DNA from: Cornus controversa
Lineage: Eukaryota; Streptophyta; Magnoliopsida; Cornales; Cornaceae
Direction: 5' to 3'
DNA length: 64,000 nt
Assembly (NCBI GenBank): GCA_026545225.1
Contig: CM048848.1
Span: 23,972,806 to 24,036,805, forward strand
Position numbers and translations under genes: made by a program. Below the pieces are notes generated by a model. That model ran no database searches and had not been told where the DNA came from. It worked only from the letters and a program-made list of their open reading frames with translations. Shown here piece by piece: positions 57,403 to 64,000 of the stretch; within the stretch, counting starts at the first letter, position 1, and the number at the start of each line of letters is the position of its first letter.

Positions 57403-59079
57403 TTATGAAAAAGGAACCGGATGTTCAAAAGAAGTGTCAAGAATTGGAATTGATGAGGACACAACTTCACTTGCCTTTCCTTTTGGATTTAATGGGATGT
57501 TATGCACATTTGGATTTGAAGGAAAAACATTTGGATTTAAATGGGATTCCTTTAGATTTTTGGGTTGCTCTTGGGATTCCTTTCTCTCTTCCTTCCCTAC
57601 TTTGGAATTGATGACTTTACCACTCCTTAAGGTAGTGATTGATTGAACTTGCTCCGGAGGAGCATTATAAGATGAAGATGATGGATCCTCAATCATATGA
57701 ACACCCTTAGGATTCGCCACCGGTTGACTCGGCAACTTACCTTCCTCCCTTCTATTTAAGGCATTGGCTAGTTGCCCGATTTGAGCTTCTAACCTAGCCA
57801 TAGATTGAGCATTAGCTTCCAGCTTAGAGATTGATTGAGAGTGAGTTTGCAATAAACGGGTATTAGCCTCAAGATTGCTTATCACTCTTTCTTCAAAGCC
57901 TTGGCTTCTTGGAAGAGGTGGTGGTTGTTGGTAATTGGATCTTTGATGGTAAGGTTGAGGATTCGGCCTATACTGAGGCTGTTGAGATTGGGAATTAAAA
58001 GAATTCTGTCCTTGAAAAGAGGGACTTAATTCTTGAGGTATCATTGAAAAAGCCGGATGATTCTTGCAACCAGGATTGTACGTATTTGAATATGGATCAT
58101 TTATTTGTTTAGAGTACAAGGCATTCGCTTGCTCTTGAGCATAATTGGGAGATTGCCCGGCAATAGGACAATCTCGCACGAAGTGTGAAGTACTATAGCA
58201 AAACGAACATCCTTCCTGATTTTGAACAGGTTGGCTTGGAGTAGGTAGCCCATTTTTCATGATTAGGTCCATTTTTCGGGATAAGGCTTCTACTTGCATG
58301 GCAACCTCATCTACCCATGAAATTTCATACACTCCTCTACAAGGTTGGGTGGCCTTCCCTTTGCGAGTGGAGGAGCGTTGAGCTGAATTGTTGCTTAGGG
58401 TTTGAAAAAGTTTCCATGCCTCATCGGGACTTTTCAAAAGGTATCCACCTCCACACGCAGAGTCTATCATTTGTCTATGTTGCTCACTCACCCCATCATA
58501 AAAACTTTGCACTAGCTGCCATTTTGGGACAGCATGATGCGGACAAGATTTAAGAAGGTCTTTTAATCTCTCCCACGTCTCATGAAATTGTTCTTGATCA
58601 ATTTGGGTGAATCCGGTGATTGCTCTCCGAATATCACTCGTCTTTCCCATTGGGAAGTATTTTTTTAAGAACTCTATTTGCATCTCCGCCCAAGAATGGA
58701 TTGAGTTAGGTTCTAAGGAATTGAACCAACTCCTAGCTTTATCTTTTAGGGAGACTGGAAACATACGCAGTTTTAGATCATCCTCCGTAAAGTGTGGTAC
58801 ACAGATAGTGGAACACACGGAAAGGAAGTAATCTATGTGCCGGTATGGATCCTCATTAGGGAGACCATGGAAGCTATTAAGAAGATTGATGGTGGAGGAC
58901 TTTATTTCGAATTGATTTGCCGCTACATCCGGAAATTGAATACATGAAGGTACTTCAAATGTAGTTGGAAGGTAAAAGTCCATAAGCAACTCTCCTTGAG
59001 GAGGTGGAGGTGGAGGTGGAGGTGGTTGTTCATGATTAAAAGGAGGTAGTCCGGGAGGTTGTCTCTCATTTGGGTCCAT
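57403..59079 (-). CDS. E5 gag, Athila type (558 aa, intact ORF)
   Basis: Starts MDPNERQPPGLPPF with a nine-residue Pro run. The gag core contains FHGLPNEDPYRHIDYFLSVC, LRMFPVSLKDKARSWFNSLE, EFLKKYFP, ETWERLKDLLKSCPHHAVP, VQSFYDGVSEQHRQMIDSAC and GGGYLLKSPDEAWKLFQTLS. At ~residues 293-306 one CCHC knuckle reads CSFCYSTSHFVRDC, followed by a Gln/Pro-rich linker and a coiled coil (RLLQTHSQSISKLEANAQSM). This is standard Athila gag, about the family's usual size. The frame continues into protease after a single TAA. It is the longest open frame in the window. Confidence 0.93.
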   Translation of the reverse strand: MDPNERQPPGLPPFNHEQPPPPPPPPPQGELLMDFYLPTTFEVPSCIQFPDVAANQFEIKSSTINLLNSFHGLPNEDPYRHIDYFLSVCSTICVPHFTEDDLKLRMFPVSLKDKARSWFNSLEPNSIHSWAEMQIEFLKKYFPMGKTSDIRRAITGFTQIDQEQFHETWERLKDLLKSCPHHAVPKWQLVQSFYDGVSEQHRQMIDSACGGGYLLKSPDEAWKLFQTLSNNSAQRSSTRKGKATQPCRGVYEISWVDEVAMQVEALSRKMDLIMKNGLPTPSQPVQNQEGCSFCYSTSHFVRDCPIAGQSPNYAQEQANALYSKQINDPYSNTYNPGCKNHPAFSMIPQELSPSFQGQNSFNSQSQQPQYRPNPQPYHQRSNYQQPPPLPRSQGFEERVISNLEANTRLLQTHSQSISKLEANAQSMARLEAQIGQLANALNRREEGKLPSQPVANPKGVHMIEDPSSSSYNAPPEQVQSITTLRSGKVINSKVGKEERKESQEQPKNLKESHLNPNVFPSNPNVHNIPLNPKGKASEVVSSSIPILDTSFEHPVPFS

Positions 59080-59441
59080 GTTTTAGTTCCTAGTCAATAT
59101 AGGGTCCCTAGAGGTTCCTCTACGTTGTCTAAGTGTTCTTTCAAGTTCAATATTACAAGGAAGCAAAGGAAGTGACAATGACCATCTACCTAGCATGCAT
59201 TAATAGTAGAACAACACCTCAATACACAAAATAAACGATAATATATATAAAAAAATTGAATGAACTCAAACCCACTAATTTTAGACTTTATACTCACAAA
59301 ATTTAGATGCCCGCTATGTGGTATACCTAAAATCAAAAAATTTGAGAAATAAGAACAAGATATATACAAAAAGAATGAAAGAATTTCTAACCTAAGAATT
59401 AAACCAGATTTAATCTTCCAATGGTGACAATTACACCGTAG

Positions 59442-59461
59442 TCCCCGGCAACGGCGCCAAA
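59442..59461 (-). other. E5 primer-binding site (Asp tRNA type)
   Basis: Reverse strand TTGGCGCCGTTGCCGGGGA lies a few bases after the 5' LTR; this is the classic Athila primer site. Confidence 0.9.
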
Positions 59462-59465
59462 ATTT

Positions 59466-60888
59466 TGATGTGGCTAAACTCGAATTATATTGTAAGCTTA
59501 ATTTTTGCCCTTTTTATCAAAATATAATATAACCACTCGCAAGAGCACGAATCTTTGTAGATACGGTTCTATATAGAGGGTATCGATCCCACGAGGACTA
59601 GTCGCAATTGTCTTAAAGGAAGACTAATTCCACTTTAATCCTAAAAATAGGTTTTTGAATTTTTGTTCATAAACTATTGCATGAATGTAATGACAATAAA
59701 ATTAAAGAGTAAAGTTGGGAGAGAGAACTAGGGTTGGTTTCCACCACTAGCCATTCACATGTTCATAAGTGTAGCAAGCATGGGATTCATTAATTAAATG
59801 CCTAACAATGTCATTAGGCTTGTGACCTCAATGACATATCAAAAGATCAATGTGTTTGTCCACCTATCATAATCCATCTTTAACAAGCATAGCCCTTCAA
59901 CCTAACTAACTATCTAATTACCCTACTCTCTAAGTGAACCTACATGCATCCGAACTACCTTATCTTGGCATGGTTTATACAAACAAACACAACACATTCA
60001 TTTAAACACCATTATCTAGCCATCATTTGCACTTCTTGTGGAATATGCAAATGTTGTGCATTCATATGAAAGAATCTACTCTAAGACAAGAATAAACTCA
60101 ACATCAAATGAATATAAAGAAGAAATGTATTAGTGTACATGGTCACTAGGCTAAATAATCAACATTTAATTACAAATCCCAAGTGCTACAAAGATGAACA
60201 AGTTTACATGGCTAGGGGTTGAAACCAACACCCTAGTAGAAGAGTTAGTTGCTCATGGTTGCCTTCCACTCTTCCATTGATAAAGAAGATGAAGCTTCTT
60301 GGTCTGGTTCAGCTTTTCCTCCTCCTCTCCCGAATGTCTCTCCCTGGATGTCTGATATGTGTTGAGAGATATATGAGATATGTGGCTTCTTTGTGCTTTA
60401 AGGCTCCTTTTTCAACCTTGGGGCCCACCATATATATATATATATATATATCAATATATATACCCTTTATATCAAGAAGGTCCCCAAGGGTCTTGTTCAA
60501 GTTAGACAATCCCCCTAAGTCGTGCAAAAAGAGGGATTTTGTTGCAAGTGGGAGAGCAGGGGAGCAAGTGGGCAAGTGGCTTCTGCAGAATCTCGATCAA
60601 TCGAGATTGGATCTCGATTGATCGAGATTTCGATCAATCGAAATGAGATCTCGATCAATCGAGATCTCGATTGATTGAGCTCAACATCTCGATTGATCGA
60701 GATGCCTTTGGCTGCATTTCTGACTTTTCTCTTCAGCTGCAAATAGCTTCAAACTTTGCTCCTTTTACTACAAGACCTGCAATATAACAAAAACACAAAA
60801 ATACCGTAAACATATCTCGGTAATCATAAAAACGGAACTAACATAGGCAATAAAGAGGGTTCAAATGCATAAAAGTGAACACTTATCA
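59466..60888 (-). repeat. E5 5' LTR, 1423 bp
   Basis: Counterpart of 50759-52173. Its TATA-like TATAAAGG is at 60471-60464 and the inverted-repeat cluster (60591-60704) lies ~120 bp upstream of it, in U3. Confidence 0.95.
60591..60704. repeat. Inverted-repeat cluster, E5 5' LTR
   Basis: Copies of ATCTCGAT-TG-ATCGAGAT, TTTCGATCAATCGAAA and variants; pairs with 51885-52000. Confidence 0.9.
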
Positions 60889-60892
60889 AGTA

Positions 60893-62286
60893 TGATGTGG
60901 CTAAACTTGAATTATAATTGTAAGCTTATTTTTGCCCTTTTTCAAAATATAACTTAACCACTCAAAAGAGTACGAATCTTTGTAGATACGGTTCTATATA
61001 GAGGTTATCGATCCCACGAGGACTAGTCCTTAATTGTCTTAAAGAAATATTAATTCCACTTTAATCGTAAAAATAAGGTTTTGGGTTTTGTTTATAAAAG
61101 TATTGCATGAATGTAAAAACAATAAATTTAAAGAGTTAAAAGTTAGGAGAGAGAACTAGGGGTGGTTTCCACCACTAGCCATTCACATGTTCATAAGTGT
61201 AGCAAGCTTGGGATTCATAAATTAAATGCCTAACAATGTCATTAGGCTTGTGACCTCAATGACATATCAAAAGATTAATGTGTGTGCAAACCTATCATAA
61301 TCCATCTTCAACAAGCATACTTCTTCAACCTAACTAATTACCCTACTCTCTAAATGAACCTACATGCATCCAAACTATCTTATCTTGGCATGGTTTATTC
61401 AAACAATCACAATACATTCATTTAAACACCATTACTTAGCCATCATTTGCATTTCTTGTGGAATATACAAACGTTGTGCATTCACAAGATAGATTCTACT
61501 CTAAGACAAGAATAAAACCAACATCAAATGAATATATAAAAGAAATGTATAAGTGTACATTGTCACTAGACTAAATAATCAACATTTAAATACAAATCCC
61601 AAAATGCTACAAAAATGAACAAGTTTACATGGCTAGGGGCTTCACCCACACCCTAGTAGAGAAGTTAGTTGCTCATGGCAGCCTTGCACTCTTCCATTGA
61701 TGGAGAAAATGGAGATTCAAGGTTTGGTTCAGCTCCTTCTTCTCCTCTCCCGAATGTCTCTCCCTCTGTATGTCTGATGTGTATTGAGAGATATGAGAGA
61801 ATGGCTTATTTTTGTGCTTTATGGCCTCTTTTTCAACCTTGGGACCCACCATAAATATATATATATATATCAATATATATACCAACTATATCAAGAATGT
61901 CTCCAAATGTCTTGTTCAAGTCAGACAATCCCTCTAAGTCATGCAAAAAGGGGGATTTTGTTGCATGTGGGAAGAGCAGGTGAGCAAGTGGGCAAGTGGC
62001 TCTGCAGAATCTCGATTGATCGAGATTTCGATCAATCGAAATCAAGTCTTGATCAATCGAGATCTCGATTGATCGAGATCAACATCTCAATTGATCGAGA
62101 TGCCTTAGCTTTAATTTTGAACTTTGCTCTTCAGTTGCAAATGGCCTCAAACTTTGCTCCTCTTACTACAAGACCTGCAATACATCAAAAATACAAAAAC
62201 ACCGTAAACGTATCTTGGTAAACGTAAAAATGGGACTAACATATGCAATAAAGAGGGTTCAAATACATAGTATTGAACACTTATCA
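60893..62286 (-). repeat. E6 3' LTR, 1394 bp
   Basis: Similar to the E5 LTRs but visibly more diverged from both than they are from each other, with small indels; starts TGATGTGGCTAAACT on the plus strand and ends CACTTATCA. Confidence 0.92.
62009..62104. repeat. Inverted-repeat cluster, E6 LTR
   Basis: Five or so copies of the ATCTCGAT-TG-ATCGAGAT family in the same LTR position as in E5. Confidence 0.88.
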
Positions 62287-64000
62287 CACTCCCAAACTTA
62301 CACATTGCTAGTCCCTTAGCAATGCAATGCAACAAAAATGAATTTAACTAGCTTATACAAAAATTGAATCATGCTCAGTCATCAACTAGATAAAGGATGA
62401 TCATCCGTTCATTTCACATTTGGCAAATGCAACAAGTATTACAGAATTATACGGTCATTAGCAAAAATGGATTTTCACAAACTACAAATAGACGACAGTC
62501 CCCATATAATGGCCAGTCCGAACAGACATACCAATTCCAACCCCAAAATCCTCTTTGGAAAGTGAACATGCATTCTAACACGTGGCTTTGTCATATTTGG
62601 AGAAAAATAAGAACAAATCTGTTTTTTTTAAAAAAAACTCATTGAAACGGTTCGACATTGTTGTTTATTACCAAAAATATACATGAATGCTCATGTGCGG
62701 ATGACTGTGCAATACTTAGCTCTTTTTGCTTTCTTGTAAGCCCATGTAGCGGCATTGGGCCAATAATTCCCAAACCAATTGGTTTTAGGGCATTAGGTGA
62801 AGAAACACCCCTCGGACTTAATAACCGAGCTTACAAGGCGATAAGCTTAAGCAAGCCACCCGCTTATTATTGCTCAACCTTGCACACTTATACGCGAATA
62901 CTCCATACTTAATGAGGCATAGAGATCCGGTTTATTGAGTGAGAAGGCTTATTGCATATTTTTCTCTTTTTTTTTTTTTTTAACAACAACCGGAAGAACT
63001 AATTCTTTAAGTTGTTCAAATAAAAACAGAAATTTACAAAATTCTCCATCAGACTTATACCCCACAATTTAAAATGCATGTGTGCGAATTTGTGTGGTTA
63101 AGAACAAATTTAGGGCAAGAACAACCATATTCATATTTGGACAAAAATGTAGACCATTCTACCCCATTACATAGCTTGCAAAAGTGTGGGCATTTACAAT
63201 GTTAAAGTTCTTAACTACCTGCTGCATTTACCTCGAACATTTATTCGAATGGTCTTCCTTTAAAAAGCAAGACATCATAGCAAGCATGCAAAAAAATCAA
63301 AAACTGCTCTACAATGACAATCCATACAAAGATTGAACATTGCCTGCATATGCAAGTGGTATAGCATACCACACCCCCAAACTTAAACGCAACATTGTCC
63401 TCAATGCTTGGACAAGAAGAACAAGGAAAGAATTTACCGGGACTACAGAACGCGACAAAAATGGCATTCCAATACGGGAGGTCATCCTGGAAATGAGAAA
63501 AACCTACACGGAACACCAACTGGATACCACAAGCATTAAATGGAATAAAAAGTATATGAAAAGAACATAATAAAAGAATTATGTACAAGCGGACAATGCC
63601 GAGATCACTGCACATCCAAGGCTCTGAACTGGTGTTTCCAAATTAACAAAGAGGTCTATGCGATAAGATATTGACTATCCAGGCACGCTAACGTATAGCA
63701 TGCAAAGGGGCTGCCTTTCTTTATTAATGCCATACTGCGTTGAAGCAACCTCAACAGTATTGGGAATTGAAACCAGGCGGTAATAAACGGAAATCATTAA
63801 CTGAATCGCATATAACAATTAGGCAAGTGGTACTACATACATAGTCAAAGGATAGAGAGCAGAGATATTGGCAGAAAGTAAAATTAAAGACAGGAAACAT
63901 AACACATGGTACAAAAGAAAAGACAACTGTATTCCATATATATGAAAATGAGTTTCAGTACAAAGTGTACATGCATGTGAAATACACAAAAACTAACATG
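62287..64000 (-). other. E6 3' untranslated region
   Basis: Polypurine tract (reverse strand TAAGTTTGGGAGTG) at the LTR edge and a second AAGTTTGGGGGTG at ~63373-63385, as in E5. No ORF accepted. Confidence 0.65.

Larger units (their letters stand above)
50759..60888 (-). mobile_element. E5: Athila-lineage Ty3/gypsy element, reverse orientation
   Basis: LTRs 59466-60888 (5' on its own strand) and 50759-52173 (3') have TGATAAG...CACATCA ends. The tRNA-Asp-type primer site, gag, protease, a truncated integrase tail, an env-position ORF and the polypurine tract follow in that order. Reverse transcriptase, RNase H and most of integrase are deleted. Flanking bases TGTAT (50754-50758) and AGTAT (60889-60893) are a likely 5-bp duplication with one change. 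Confidence 0.93.
60893..64000 (-). mobile_element. E6: second Athila element, same orientation, cut by window end
   Basis: 3' LTR at 60893-62286 and adjoining 3' untranslated region parallel to E5 (for example 62287-63900 against 52174-53860). Gag and pol should lie beyond the window. Only AGTA separates its LTR from that of E5. Confidence 0.9.

Overview
The window looks like repeat-dense nuclear DNA of a flowering plant, probably a eudicot. It is AT-rich and full of (AT)n tracts, with several lineages of Ty3/gypsy LTR retrotransposons that are typical of plants (Athila, Tat, chromodomain/Tekay-like). It also holds a CACTA transposon and debris of two plant-type genes, a NIN-like (RWP-RK/PB1) transcription factor and a PEX6-like peroxisomal AAA ATPase. 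I see no intact host gene, no rRNA or tRNA gene and no CRISPR array.

Layout. 1-7379: E1, a gag-only Ty3/gypsy element with a 2.6 kb LTR, inserted in an Athila-type LTR (fragment 7380-8327). That LTR in turn cuts into the 5' LTR of E2 (8328-17335), a deletion-ridden chromodomain gypsy element with LTRs over 3 kb. 17440-19345: first copy of a dispersed unclassified repeat R (others at 28315-29635 and 44325-45725). 19397-25874: E3, a structurally complete but non-coding LTR element with a perfect CCTTT target-site duplication. It carries a nested 569-bp TRIM (21463-22031, TSD ATGGT) and a 77-bp tandem array. 25880-31950: fragments of decayed NIN-like genes. 31951-42650: a 10.7 kb CACTA element with a CAT target duplication. 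It holds a reverse-strand PEX6-like fragment with introns; one intron is interrupted by E4 (33965-39395, Tat-type gypsy, TSD ATTTT). 42651-50758: miniature elements, GC-rich fold-back sequence and tandem repeats. 50759-60888: E5, a reverse-strand Athila element with gag, protease, a truncated integrase tail and an env-position ORF. 60893-64000: E6, a second Athila in the same orientation, running off the window.

How the parts fit. Nearly everything is transposon biology: successive insertion, internal deletion, and nonsense decay dominated by changes of the C-to-T type. The most interesting signals are (a) the CACTA element carrying spliced-gene structure of PEX6; (b) dense 18-bp inverted-repeat motifs shared by Athila and a different gypsy family, placed upstream of both putative transcription units of E5; (c) a TATA box, GTAAGT...CAG intron and short upstream ORF ahead of the Athila env-position ORF; (d) an array of stem-loops in the E2 LTRs, one of which differs between LTRs by a paired change. 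All protein assignments are by eye from remembered family motifs; no database search was run.
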